NCBI RefSeq assembly: GCF_900142325.1
Contig: NZ_FRAM01000001.1
Location: 620,001-684,000, forward strand
DNA: 64,000 nucleotides
Direction of reading: 5' to 3'
Source of the DNA: Epilithonimonas mollis
GTDB taxonomy: Bacteria; Bacteroidota; Bacteroidia; Flavobacteriales; Weeksellaceae
The notes under the pieces were generated by a model, which saw nothing but the letters and a program-made list of their open reading frames with translations, was not told the origin of the DNA and made no database searches. Below are positions 40,493 to 49,755 of this stretch, in pieces; the first letter of the stretch is position 1; the number at the start of each line of letters is the position of its first letter. Both the position numbers and the translations under genes were made by a program.

Positions 40493-43111
40493 TTAAAGTG
40501 ATTTCAACTTTTCTTCTAACAAAGCAATTTTATCCTGCGCATCTTTTTGTTTTTTGCGCTCGGTTTCCACTACTTCCGGTTTTGCGTTGGCTACAAATTT
40601 TTCATTCGATAATTTTTTATCAACAGAGATTAAGAAACCTTTCAGATATTTTATTTCCTCTTCAGTTTTTTCTTTTTCTTCGCCAAGGTCAAGATTTTCA
40701 CTCAATGGAATGGAGAATTCATTCGCTCCAACTAAAAATGTGAAACTCGGTTTATCTGTTTTCTGATTGAAATTGATTTCTGAAATATTACCCAATTTCT
40801 GAATTACTTCAGCATTTGCCAATTCGGAAACATTGGTGAAGAGCTCAACGGTTTCTCTTGGCGAAATTCCTTTGGACTGACGGTAATTTCTAACGCCGGA
40901 AATCACTTCTTTGGCAAAATCAAATTCTTTGATTTTATCTTCATTGAACGGTTCAGATTTTTTCTGTTGAGCAATCACCAAAGCTTCGGAAACACTCCTT
41001 TCGGAAATGTTCTGCCAAAGTTCTTCTGACAAGAAAGGCATAAATGGATGCAACAATTTCATCAATTCTTCAAAATAAGCAATCGTTTTTTGATAAACTT
41101 CTTCACTGATCGCTTCTCCAAAATTAGGTTTAATCGCTTCCAAATACCATGCACAGAAATCGTCCCAAATCAGTTTATAAACCAAGTGTAATCCATCAGA
41201 AATCCTGAATTTTGAGAATTGATCTTCGATTTCGCCGATTGTTTTATTCAATTGTTCACCGAACCATTCGATGGTTTGGAAATCGTGATTTTGAGCTTTG
41301 ATAGATTCGTCTCGTTTCCAGCCTTGTATCAATTTATAGGCATTCCAGATTTTAGTCGCAAAATTTCTTCCCTGCAGCATCAGATCTTCATCAAACAAAA
41401 GATCGTTTCCTGCGGCAGAACTCAGCAAACTTCCAACTCTTACACCATCCGCGCCATATTTTTCAATCAGATCAATCGGATCCGGCGAGTTTCCTAATTG
41501 CTTGGACATTTTCCGTCTTTGTTTATCTCTCACAATTCCCGTAAAATAAACATTCTTGAACGGAACATCTTTTCTGTATTCCAATCCGGCCATAATCATT
41601 CTGGCCACCCAGAAGAAGATAATATCCGGACCAGTTACCAGATCTGATGTCGGATAATAATAATTGATTTCCTCATTATCAGGATCGAGAATTCCTTCAA
41701 AGACCGACATTGGCCACAACCATGATGAGAACCAAGTGTCCAAAGCATCTTCGTCCTGTTTTAAATTGTCGGTTGTCAGTTGTTGGTCGTTGGTTTTTTC
41801 TTTTGCTAAAACCAAAGCCTCTTCAATATTTTCAGCAACTACGAAATCATTTTCGCCCGTTCCGTAATAGAAAGCCGGAATCTGCTGTCCCCACCAAAGT
41901 TGACGCGAGATGTTCCAGTCGTGGACATTCTCCATCCAGTGGCGATAGGTGTTTTTGAATTTTTCAGGATGAAATTTGATTGTATCATCCATCACAACAT
42001 CCAAAGCTGGTTTTGCCATTTCTGACATTTTCAAAAACCACTGAACAGATATTTTTGGTTCAATAACGGCTCCAGTTCTTTCAGAAGTTCCAACTTTATT
42101 AACATAATCTTCTGCTTTTAGAAGAAGATCATTTTTTTCTAATTCTTTGGCAATTTCTTTTCTCACCGTGAATCTTCCCATTCCCTGATAATGCATTCCG
42201 TGTTCGTTCAGAACCGCATCATTATCCATAGAATCGATGATTGGCAAATTATGCCTTTGTCCTATTTCGTAATCATTGATATCGTGAGCCGGCGTGATTT
42301 TTAACGCTCCGGTTCCGAATTCAATGTCAACATAATCGTCCTCAATAATTGGAACTACACGATTTACGATAGGAACAATGACGTTTTTTCCTTTCAGATG
42401 TTGATACCTTTCGTCATTTGGATTCACACAAACTGCAACATCACCGAAAATGGTTTCAGGACGTGTTGTAGCAACAGTAAGGAATTCCTCTGTTCCTTCG
42501 ATTTTATATTTAAGGTAAAATAATTTTCCGTTCTGTTCCTTGAAGATCACTTCTTCATCGGAGATATTCGTCTGAGCTTCAGGATCCCAGTTCACAACTT
42601 TGTAACCACGATAAATCAATCCTTTATTATAAAGATCAACAAAAACCTTGATCACAGATTTGGAAAGATTCTCCTCCATCGTGAATCTTGTTCTGTCCCA
42701 GTCGCAGGAACAACCCAATTTTTTTAACTGTTCAAGAATGGTTCCACCATATTTCTCTTTCCATTCCCAGGCGTGCTTCAGGAACTCTTCTCTGGTGATA
42801 TCTTTTTTATTGATGCCTTCAGCCTTCAGTTTCGCCACAACTTTAGCTTCTGTTGCAATAGATGCATGATCTGTGCCTGGAACCCAGCAAGCATTGAAGC
42901 CCTGCATTCTTGCTCTTCTGACCAGTACATCCTGAATCGTATTGTTCAGCATATGCCCCATATGAAGAATCCCCGTCACATTCGGCGGCGGAATTACAAT
43001 AGTGTAAGGCGGTCTGTTATCCGGCGCTGAATGAAAAAATCTGTTTTCCAACCAGAAGTCGTACCATTTTTGTTCAGTTTCCTGTGGATTGTATTTGTCT
43101 GCAATCTGCAT
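40493..43111 (-). CDS. valS: Valyl-tRNA synthetase
   Basis: 872 residues, class I synthetase. The HIGH motif is in PPPNVTGILHMGHMLNN and the KMSKS motif in QRRKMSKQLGNSPDP. An editing domain lies between. The C-terminal coiled coil is LDLGEEKEKTEEEIKYLK and KPEVVETERKKQKDAQDKIA. Before the segment DEDALDTWFSSW the gene holds a CAAC-rich simple-sequence stretch in frame (see findings). A -7 box lies just upstream. Confidence 0.96.
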   Translation of the reverse strand: MQIADKYNPQETEQKWYDFWLENRFFHSAPDNRPPYTIVIPPPNVTGILHMGHMLNNTIQDVLVRRARMQGFNACWVPGTDHASIATEAKVVAKLKAEGINKKDITREEFLKHAWEWKEKYGGTILEQLKKLGCSCDWDRTRFTMEENLSKSVIKVFVDLYNKGLIYRGYKVVNWDPEAQTNISDEEVIFKEQNGKLFYLKYKIEGTEEFLTVATTRPETIFGDVAVCVNPNDERYQHLKGKNVIVPIVNRVVPIIEDDYVDIEFGTGALKITPAHDINDYEIGQRHNLPIIDSMDNDAVLNEHGMHYQGMGRFTVRKEIAKELEKNDLLLKAEDYVNKVGTSERTGAVIEPKISVQWFLKMSEMAKPALDVVMDDTIKFHPEKFKNTYRHWMENVHDWNISRQLWWGQQIPAFYYGTGENDFVVAENIEEALVLAKEKTNDQQLTTDNLKQDEDALDTWFSSWLWPMSVFEGILDPDNEEINYYYPTSDLVTGPDIIFFWVARMIMAGLEYRKDVPFKNVYFTGIVRDKQRRKMSKQLGNSPDPIDLIEKYGADGVRVGSLLSSAAGNDLLFDEDLMLQGRNFATKIWNAYKLIQGWKRDESIKAQNHDFQTIEWFGEQLNKTIGEIEDQFSKFRISDGLHLVYKLIWDDFCAWYLEAIKPNFGEAISEEVYQKTIAYFEELMKLLHPFMPFLSEELWQNISERSVSEALVIAQQKKSEPFNEDKIKEFDFAKEVISGVRNYRQSKGISPRETVELFTNVSELANAEVIQKLGNISEINFNQKTDKPSFTFLVGANEFSIPLSENLDLGEEKEKTEEEIKYLKGFLISVDKKLSNEKFVANAKPEVVETERKKQKDAQDKIALLEEKLKSL

Positions 43112-43139
43112 TTTAATTTTTTTTTGGCTTAATGATTTG

Positions 43140-43147
43140 CAAAAATA
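43140..43147 (-). promoter_or_regulatory. -7 promoter box of valS
   Basis: Minus strand TATTTTTG, a TAnnTTTG match 29 nt upstream of the valS start. It is divergent from the DUF1573 promoter about 50 bp away. Confidence 0.5.
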
Positions 43148-43189
43148 AGATAATGTGAAAAAAATTTAAGCATATATTTAAATTATTTA

Positions 43190-43197
43190 TAACTTTG
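43190..43197 (+). promoter_or_regulatory. -7 promoter box of the DUF1573 gene
   Basis: TAACTTTG, a TAnnTTTG match 32 nt before the ATG at 43229. Confidence 0.5.
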
Positions 43198-43228
43198 AAC
43201 TTTAAAAATTTAATTAAAACAAAAAAAT

Positions 43229-43723
43229 ATGAAAAAGATTCTTGCAGGATTATTTATGACAGGAGCTATCGCTTTTGCATCTGCTCAAACAATTTCATTC
43301 GACAAAACTACTTTTGACTACGGAAACGTAAAAGCAGGTTCTGATGGTCATAGATTTTTCACTGTGAAAAACACCGGCGATAAACCATTAATTATCAGCG
43401 AAGTAAAACCTTCTTGTGGATGTACAACACCAGAATGGAGCAAAGATCCGATCTTACCTGGAAAATCTGCTCAGATCAAAGTTGGTTATAATACAGGCAT
43501 CAAGGGCGCATTCAATAAACTGATCGAAGTTTATTCTAATGACCCTCAAAATAACAGATCCGTTATTTACATCAAAGGTAATGTAGAAGATGTTGCCGGA
43601 GCTGCAAATACAGCTGTTCAGGAGGTGAAAGCAGCAAGTCCTGCGGCAGTTGCTAAGGCAATGCCTGCAAAAAAGGCAGTAAAAAAAGCAGTTCAGGCAG
43701 AAAAACTTGAAGCTGCAAAATAG
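43229..43723 (+). CDS. DUF1573 family secreted protein
   Basis: 164 residues. The signal peptide ends near AFASAQ (residue 20). The DUF1573 domain has FDYGNVKAGSDGHRFFTVKN, SEVKPSCGCTTPEW (conserved CGC) and KLIEVYSNDPQN. Ig-like fold, periplasmic or surface. A low-complexity Ala/Lys tail (AVAKAMPAKKAVKKAVQAEK) follows, which may tether it to acidic surface polymers. Function unknown. Confidence 0.88.
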   Translation: MKKILAGLFMTGAIAFASAQTISFDKTTFDYGNVKAGSDGHRFFTVKNTGDKPLIISEVKPSCGCTTPEWSKDPILPGKSAQIKVGYNTGIKGAFNKLIEVYSNDPQNNRSVIYIKGNVEDVAGAANTAVQEVKAASPAAVAKAMPAKKAVKKAVQAEKLEAAK

Positions 43724-43744
43724 CAAAGCGCTAAACAAATTTAT

Positions 43745-43778
43745 AAACCGTCCCGTTCAAAACGAGACGGTTTTTTTT
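43745..43778 (+). terminator. Terminator after the DUF1573 gene
   Basis: AAACCGTC...GACGGTTT hairpin with an inner CGTT/AACG step and a run of eight T residues. Confidence 0.85.
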
Positions 43779-43801
43779 ATCTTTACAACAAATCCTTATT
43801 C

Positions 43802-44683
43802 ATGAATTACAATTTTTCTGACGATTTCTTAATAAAAGAAAATTCAAAATTGGAGATAAAAAAACAAAGTTCCGGCTACAAAGGAAAAATCGATAAAGAT
43901 GAAGCAAAACAGCTTCTGGAACAGGAAAAGGAAAAGCTACGCCTGTTGCAGGAAAAGTTATATGCAGACGGCAGCCAATCCTTGCTGATCATCCTTCAGG
44001 CTATGGATGCGGCCGGAAAAGACAGTCTGATAGAACATGTTTTTGGTGGTGTGAATCCGCAAGGTTGTGCAGTTACAAGCTTCAAAACACCCAGTTCAAA
44101 AGAATATCAACATGATTTTCTCTGGAGACAATACAATGCACTTCCCGAAAAAGGAAAAATCGGAATTTTCAACCGTTCGCATTACGAGAGTGTTTTGGTA
44201 TGCAAAGTTCATCCGGAATATAATCTCAGCGAAAAGGTCTGGTCTGATGTAAAACAGTTTGACAAAAAATTCTGGGAAAACCGCTATGAAAGCATCAGAA
44301 ACTTCGAAAAGCACCTGGCAAATAACGGAACAAAAATCATAAAAATCTTCCTTAATGTCTCTAAAGATGAACAGAAGCAACGTTTTCTGGACAGAATCAA
44401 TGAAGAGGATAAAAACTGGAAATTTTCATCGGCAGATATCACAGAACGCGGATTCTGGGATGAGTATATGAAGGCTTATGAAGAGGCAATCAATGAAACC
44501 TCTACTGATTCTGCGCCTTGGTTTGTGATCCCGGCTGATCAGAAATGGTTTTCCAGAGTTGCTGCCATCCAGATTATTATTGACAAACTGGAAGAAATGA
44601 ATCTTAAATTCCCGGAACTTTCCGGTAACGAAAAGATTGCTTTGCATGAATCTAAACTGAGACTGGAAAGTGAAAAACAGTAA
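43802..44683 (+). CDS. Polyphosphate kinase 2 family protein
   Basis: 293 residues. The Walker A site is LQAMDAAGKDSLIEHVFGG and Walker B-like IGIFNRSHYESVLV, followed by the Arg-rich lid RFLDRINEEDKNWKFSSAD. SDSAPWFVIPADQKWFSR-type end (seen as TDSAPWFVIPADQKWF) is typical of PPK2. It moves phosphate between polyphosphate and (d)NDP/NMP; the NRSHYE motif suggests the class that phosphorylates both AMP and ADP, but this is inference. Single gene with a shared terminator. Confidence 0.9.
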   Translation: MNYNFSDDFLIKENSKLEIKKQSSGYKGKIDKDEAKQLLEQEKEKLRLLQEKLYADGSQSLLIILQAMDAAGKDSLIEHVFGGVNPQGCAVTSFKTPSSKEYQHDFLWRQYNALPEKGKIGIFNRSHYESVLVCKVHPEYNLSEKVWSDVKQFDKKFWENRYESIRNFEKHLANNGTKIIKIFLNVSKDEQKQRFLDRINEEDKNWKFSSADITERGFWDEYMKAYEEAINETSTDSAPWFVIPADQKWFSRVAAIQIIIDKLEEMNLKFPELSGNEKIALHESKLRLESEKQ

Positions 44684-44691
44684 AATAAAAA

Positions 44692-44718
44692 ACTTCTTCA
44701 GAATTAACCTGAAGAAGT
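44692..44718. terminator. Bidirectional terminator between PPK2 and efflux genes
   Basis: ACTTCTTCAG / CTGAAGAAGT perfect 10-bp inverted repeat with a 7-nt loop, flanked by A and T runs. Serves the convergent PPK2 and outer-membrane-factor genes. Confidence 0.75.
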
Positions 44719-44743
44719 CTTTAACAATTTAACTTAATAACAA

Positions 44744-46165
44744 TTACTTCCAGCCTCCGCCTAGTGCACGATAAAGATCAACAATACTGCTGAGTCGCTG
44801 TCTTTTTATCGATGCAAGATTCAGTTCGGCCTGGAGAGAATTTCCTTGTGCAGTAATCACTTCCAGATAATTGACCAATCCGCTTTTATAGAGTTTTTCA
44901 GCACTCTGGATTCCTGATTTTAAAGTATTTACTTGTTCACTTGCTTTTTCTTCCTGAACTTTCAGGCTTTCGTTGGACACCAAGGCATCAGTCACTTCTC
45001 CAACGGCATTCAGAACAGATTGACGAAAAGCCAGAACGTTTTTTTCTCTTTGTATTTTCGCTACATTAAGATTGGTTTTCAATTGTCTTTTCTGAAAAAC
45101 TGGTTGCGTAACGCCGCCTAAAGCAGAACCAAACAACGAAGCGGGAATCTGAAACCAGTTGTCAATTTTGAAAGAATTCACACCACCATTGGCTGTGATT
45201 TTCAATGAAGGATACATATTCGCCTGGGCAATTCCAATCAAAGCATTAGATTCGAGCAAAACCAATTCCTGCTGACGAACATCCGGACGGCGGCTCACCA
45301 TTGCTGCAGGCAATCCTGCTGAGAAATTTTGAGGAAGAGACGTGTCAGACATCTCTAGCGTTCTGCTGATTTTAGTAGGATTCTCCCCTACCAAAATGCT
45401 CAAAGCATTTTCCTGAATTTTAATATTCTGTTCCAGTTGCGTAATCAGAAGTTCTGTATATTCCTTTTGCGCTTTGGATTGCTGAACGCCTAAAGACGTT
45501 GCATCGCCACTTTGCCAGATTTTTTCTGTGATATGAAATGTGTTTTTACTTAATTCTAAATTAGATTTTGCAATTTCCAATTGTTTATCCAGCATCAAAA
45601 GGTTATAGTAGCCTTGTGCAATCGCTGCAACAACTTGGGTTTGAATCGCTTTTGTTGCTTCATAAGTCTGCAGATACTGCATTTTCGAAACTTCCTGCTG
45701 GTTCTTTATTTTTCCCCATATGTCAGCTTCCCAGGACAGATTGAACGCTGCATTGTAATCTTCAACGTAACTTTTTCCAAGGAACAAATTGATGCTTTGG
45801 CCGTTCAGACTGTTATCGGAAGGTCTTGTTATTTGGCCTGTTACGCCAAATCCAACTTCCGGATATTGCATATATTTGGCCTGTTTCAGTCGTTCCTGGG
45901 AAGAGGCGACCTGCTTCAAGGCAATTTGCAAATCATAATTATTTTTGATGCCCTTTTCGATCAGATCTTGCAAGATCGGGTCGTTGAAAAACTGTCTCCA
46001 TTGCAGATTAGCGACGCTCGCTGTGTCAGCTGTTGCCGTATATTGGAATGTTTCCGGCAGTTCCGGGCTCACTTTGTCCAAAGCTAATTTGGGCATACAG
46101 GAAACTGCGCTTGCTACGACTACTGTCGAGACCAGAATCTCTTTTATCTTAGTTATTATATTCAT
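44744..46165 (-). CDS. RND efflux outer-membrane factor lipoprotein (OprM/TolC type)
   Basis: 473 residues. The lipobox is SAVSC (Cys near residue 23). Two OEP repeats follow: QWRQFFNDPILQDLIEKGIK, PSDNSLNGQSINLFLGKSYV, then RRPDVRQQELVLLESNALIG and LYKSGLVNYLEVITAQGNSL. Forms the outer-membrane channel of the efflux complex encoded upstream on the same strand. The intervening 319 bp hold a dispersed element and an inverted repeat. Confidence 0.9.
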   Translation of the reverse strand: MNIITKIKEILVSTVVVASAVSCMPKLALDKVSPELPETFQYTATADTASVANLQWRQFFNDPILQDLIEKGIKNNYDLQIALKQVASSQERLKQAKYMQYPEVGFGVTGQITRPSDNSLNGQSINLFLGKSYVEDYNAAFNLSWEADIWGKIKNQQEVSKMQYLQTYEATKAIQTQVVAAIAQGYYNLLMLDKQLEIAKSNLELSKNTFHITEKIWQSGDATSLGVQQSKAQKEYTELLITQLEQNIKIQENALSILVGENPTKISRTLEMSDTSLPQNFSAGLPAAMVSRRPDVRQQELVLLESNALIGIAQANMYPSLKITANGGVNSFKIDNWFQIPASLFGSALGGVTQPVFQKRQLKTNLNVAKIQREKNVLAFRQSVLNAVGEVTDALVSNESLKVQEEKASEQVNTLKSGIQSAEKLYKSGLVNYLEVITAQGNSLQAELNLASIKRQRLSSIVDLYRALGGGWK

Positions 46166-46192
46166 TTATTTTCCTTTTGTATTTATTAATTT

Positions 46193-46298
46193 GGGCAGCT
46201 TAATCCGCCTTCCGTTCCCAATCTTTTTTGCAGATGATTTCAGTTTAAATAGAACTTGAAGTACAAGCAAAAAAGGATTTCCACTCAAGTCGGGCTGC
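46193..46298 (-). repeat. Dispersed intergenic structured element, copy 4
   Basis: Sits inside the efflux operon between the RND pump and the outer-membrane factor. Plus strand begins GGGCAGCTTAATCCGCC then TTCCGTTCCCAATCTTTTTTG and ends GCAAAAAAGGATTTCC then ACTCAAGTCGGGCTGC. ATCTTTTTTGC pairs with GCAAAAAAGGAT over 11 positions. Closest to copy 3. Confidence 0.75.
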
Positions 46299-46355
46299 GT
46301 GTGATTCGCTGTTCCAAAACAATGTTATTAATTCATATTTTGATATGGTTTTTTA

Positions 46356-46478
46356 GCGCAAAGGCGCAAAAAAATTATCCTCATAAAGCTTCTTCAAGTC
46401 GCAAAATAAAAATCGAAGATTTTAAATCTTTGTGTCTTAAAAACAGAGGTAATTGAAAAAATCTTTGTGCCTTTGCGT
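46356..46478. repeat. Imperfect inverted repeat between efflux genes
   Basis: GCGCAAAGGCGCAAA (46356-46370) pairs with TTTGTGCCTTTGCGT (46464-46478) with two mismatches. ATCTTTGTGTCTT and ATCTTTGTGCCTT repeat within the loop region. Ends 7 nt before the pump gene's 3' end. Confidence 0.5.
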
Positions 46479-46484
46479 TTAAAC

Positions 46485-49400
46485 TTAAATTAAATTCAAA
46501 GCTGCTTTTTCTTTTTTCAGCTTGCGTTTCTTTTTGCTTGGCATTTGCTCGTGCAGATATTGGAAAATCACGTACATCACCGGAATGATGAAAATCCCAA
46601 ACACAACACCCGTAAACATTCCGCCAACCGTACTGATGCCGATAGAATGATTTCCTTTAGCAGCAGCACCTTGCGTCCAAACCAACGGCAACATCCCGAT
46701 AATGAAAGCGAATGATGTCATCAGAATTGGTCTTAATCTCAATCTCGAAGCTTGTAAAGCTGATTCAATCAAAGTTTTCCCTGCTTTTCTTCGCTGAACT
46801 GCGAATTCTACAATCAAAATGGCATTCTTCGCAAGCAATCCAACGAGCATTATCAATCCAACCTGAACATAAATATTATTATCAATCCCTGCCAGTCCTG
46901 TAAAAGCAAACACTCCGAAAATCCCTGTAGGAACCGTTAAAATAACGGCAAAAGGAAGAATGTAACTTTCGTATTGGGCTGCTAACAAAAAGTAAACAAA
47001 CAAAATACTCAAAAGAAAAACGAAAGCCGTTTGTCCGCCTGTTTTGATTTCTTCACGCGTGATTCCTGTCCATTCGTAGCCGTAACCTCTCGGTAATGAT
47101 TGTTTCGCCGTTTCTTCCACTGCTTTAATCGCATCACCTGTACTGTAACCCGGTTTTGGTGTTCCGTTAATGGTAACTGCGTTGAACAGGTTGTTTCTTG
47201 TAACAGTTTCTGGTCCGAAAGTTCTTTTCAAAGTCACCAATGTTTTGACTGGTACCATTTCGTTCTGGTTATTTTTGACATAGATACCATCCAAAGAATT
47301 CGTATCGGTACGATATGGAATATCCGCCTGCGCCATTACCCTGTAGTATTTTCCAAATCTGTTGAAATCCGAAACGAAACTACTTCCGTAATAGATTTGC
47401 ATCGTCTGCATCAGTTCGGTAATTGAAACACCTAACTGGTTGGCTTTATCGGTATCAACATCAATCGTATATTGAGGATTTCCAGCCGCATAAGTCGTGA
47501 AAGCAAAAGCAATCTCGGGACGTTTCATCAGTTCTCCGATGAAAGCCTGAGTTGTTGTTCCCAATTGTTCAAAGGAACCGTTGGTTTTATCCTGAAGCAT
47601 AAACTCAAAACCGGAAACGTTACCAAATCCCTGAACCGTCGGGAAGTTGAAAAAGAACGCATTCGCATCTTTTACCTGGGATACTTTTCCTGTCAAAGCT
47701 GCTGCAATCTGGTCCGGGTCTTTCATATCGCCGCGGTCTTCGTAATCTTTTAACTTGATAAAACCTGCGGAATAGGGCGAAGCATTGGCATTACTGATGA
47801 AATTCAGTCCGTCTGCTACCCAAAGGTGATTGGTCGCATTTTCACCTTTCACGATTTTATCGATTTGTTCCGTTGCCTTATGTGTTCTTTCCAATGAACT
47901 TCCCGGAGGCGTATTCACCGCATACAACACGAAACCTTGGTCTTCCGTCGGGATAAATCCGGTCGGTGCTTTTTGAATCAGGAAAATACTCGCAGCGATG
48001 ATGATTCCCAAACCACCAATTGCAACCCATTTATTCTTAATCAAAAACTTAAGACTATAAATATATTTTCTGGTCATATTGTTGAACGCCACATTAAAAG
48101 CGTTGAAAAATCTCGCTCCAAAACCTTTCTTATGATCATGTTCGCCGTTTTTGCCTTGCGGGTCATTGAGGAACAAAGCACATAAAGCTGGACTTAATGT
48201 CAATGCATTAACTGCAGAAATCATAATGGCAATCGCCAACGTGAACGCAAACTGTCTGTAGAAAACGCCGGCCGGACCTTGCATAAAACCCACCGGAATA
48301 AATACGGCACACATTACCAAAGTAATCGAAATAATAGCGCCTGAAATCTCTGACATAGAACTCACTGTAGCATGTTCCACAGGCATTCCTGTATGTTCCA
48401 TTTTAGAATGAACTGCTTCCACAACGACGATTGCATCATCGACAACAATACCAATAGCCAGAACCAGTGCGAATAGTGTCAACATATTGATACTGAATCC
48501 AAACAGCTGCAGGAAGAAGAATGTTCCGATAATCGCAACAGGAACCGCAATTGCAGGAATCAATGTCGAGCGGAAATCCTGAAGGAAAATAAACACAACA
48601 ATGAAAACGAGGATAAATGCAATTACCAAAGTCTCAACCACCTGATGAATGGACGCATCCAAAAAGTCTTTGGAATTGTACATAATAATCGGTTTCACAC
48701 CTTTCGGCAAAGTTGTTTTGAATTCCTCAACCTGCTTTTCAATTTCTGTTAGGATTTCATTGGCGTTAGAACCTGCAGTTTGAAGAATCGCAAAACCTGA
48801 AACCGGTTTCCCATCAACTCTGTTCGCAGCAGTGTAAGTATAAGAACCAAATTCTACTCTTGCTACATCTTTAAGTCTAAGGAAAGAGCCGTCGTTATTA
48901 GCTTTAATGGCAATGTTTTCGTAGTCTTCATTTTTACTCAGTTTACCTTTATATTTTAGAATGTACTCGTAAGTTTCCTTGCTTCCTTGCCCCAGACGGC
49001 CCGGAGCAGCTTCAAGATTGTGGTCTTTTACAGCATTCAGGACTTCCTGAGGCGAAAGATTGTTCGCCGCCAAACGGTCTGGTTTCAGCCACAGTCTCAT
49101 CGAATAATCTCTTGTTCCGAAAACCTGCGCCTGCGCTACACCCGGAATACGCTGCAACTGTGGAATGATATTGATTTTCATATAGTTCTGCAGGAATAGT
49201 TCATCATATTCTTTTGGGTCTTCACTATACAATCCCATAAACATAATGAAACTATTCTGAACTTTCTGAGTTGAAATCCCCGCCTGGACAACTTCCTGAG
49301 GAAGCTGACTCATCGCTTTGGACACACGGTTCTGAACATTTACCGCAGCGTTGTCCGCATCGGAACCTTGTTTAAAGAATACGCTCAAGGTCATCGTTCC

Positions 49401-49655
49401 GTCGTTACTGGAGTTAGATGTCATATAAGTCATATTCTCAACACCGTTCACGGCTTCCTCAATAGGAACGGCAACTGAACGGGCAACAACTTCTGCATTC
49501 GCACCTGGATAAAATGCCGTTACCTGAACACTTGGAGGCGCAATATCAGGAAACAATGTGATCGGCAGGTTGAACACCGACAATGCTCCCAACAGCAATA
49601 ATATAATGGAGATGACCGTTGAAAGGACCGGTCTTTCTATAAATTGTTTTAACAT
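46485..49655 (-). CDS. RND efflux pump, HAE1/AcrB type
   Basis: 1056 residues and 12 membrane helices with two large periplasmic loops. The opening is MLKQFIERPVLSTVISIILL. The proton relay Asp pair is in LVLAIGIVVDDAIVVVEAV (TM4) and the Lys in LVGLLAKNAILIVEFA (TM10). PGANAEVVARSVAVPIEEAV and the pore-domain segment NAEV match the multidrug HAE1 subfamily. The basic C-terminus is SKKKRKLKKEK. Works with the neighbouring fusion protein and outer-membrane factor. Confidence 0.95.
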   Translation of the reverse strand: MLKQFIERPVLSTVISIILLLLGALSVFNLPITLFPDIAPPSVQVTAFYPGANAEVVARSVAVPIEEAVNGVENMTYMTSNSSNDGTMTLSVFFKQGSDADNAAVNVQNRVSKAMSQLPQEVVQAGISTQKVQNSFIMFMGLYSEDPKEYDELFLQNYMKINIIPQLQRIPGVAQAQVFGTRDYSMRLWLKPDRLAANNLSPQEVLNAVKDHNLEAAPGRLGQGSKETYEYILKYKGKLSKNEDYENIAIKANNDGSFLRLKDVARVEFGSYTYTAANRVDGKPVSGFAILQTAGSNANEILTEIEKQVEEFKTTLPKGVKPIIMYNSKDFLDASIHQVVETLVIAFILVFIVVFIFLQDFRSTLIPAIAVPVAIIGTFFFLQLFGFSINMLTLFALVLAIGIVVDDAIVVVEAVHSKMEHTGMPVEHATVSSMSEISGAIISITLVMCAVFIPVGFMQGPAGVFYRQFAFTLAIAIMISAVNALTLSPALCALFLNDPQGKNGEHDHKKGFGARFFNAFNVAFNNMTRKYIYSLKFLIKNKWVAIGGLGIIIAASIFLIQKAPTGFIPTEDQGFVLYAVNTPPGSSLERTHKATEQIDKIVKGENATNHLWVADGLNFISNANASPYSAGFIKLKDYEDRGDMKDPDQIAAALTGKVSQVKDANAFFFNFPTVQGFGNVSGFEFMLQDKTNGSFEQLGTTTQAFIGELMKRPEIAFAFTTYAAGNPQYTIDVDTDKANQLGVSITELMQTMQIYYGSSFVSDFNRFGKYYRVMAQADIPYRTDTNSLDGIYVKNNQNEMVPVKTLVTLKRTFGPETVTRNNLFNAVTINGTPKPGYSTGDAIKAVEETAKQSLPRGYGYEWTGITREEIKTGGQTAFVFLLSILFVYFLLAAQYESYILPFAVILTVPTGIFGVFAFTGLAGIDNNIYVQVGLIMLVGLLAKNAILIVEFAVQRRKAGKTLIESALQASRLRLRPILMTSFAFIIGMLPLVWTQGAAAKGNHSIGISTVGGMFTGVVFGIFIIPVMYVIFQYLHEQMPSKKKRKLKKEKAALNLI

Positions 49656-49677
49656 ATTAGTTTAATTTTTTGTTGAA

Positions 49678-49755
49678 CCGTTAAACTGTCAATTTGTTAA
49701 ATCGTTATTCGATTCGGCAGTTTAACGGCATTTACAAATCGACGATTAACAAATT
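49678..49755. repeat. Interleaved inverted repeats between fusion-protein and pump genes
   Basis: CCGTTAAACTG (49678-49688) pairs perfectly with CAGTTTAACGG (49718-49728). AATTTGTTAAATCG (49691-49704) pairs with CGATTAACAAATT (49743-49755, one bulge). The two hairpins overlap in order, so they are alternatives or could form a pseudoknot. The second right arm touches the fusion-protein stop codon. Confidence 0.6.
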
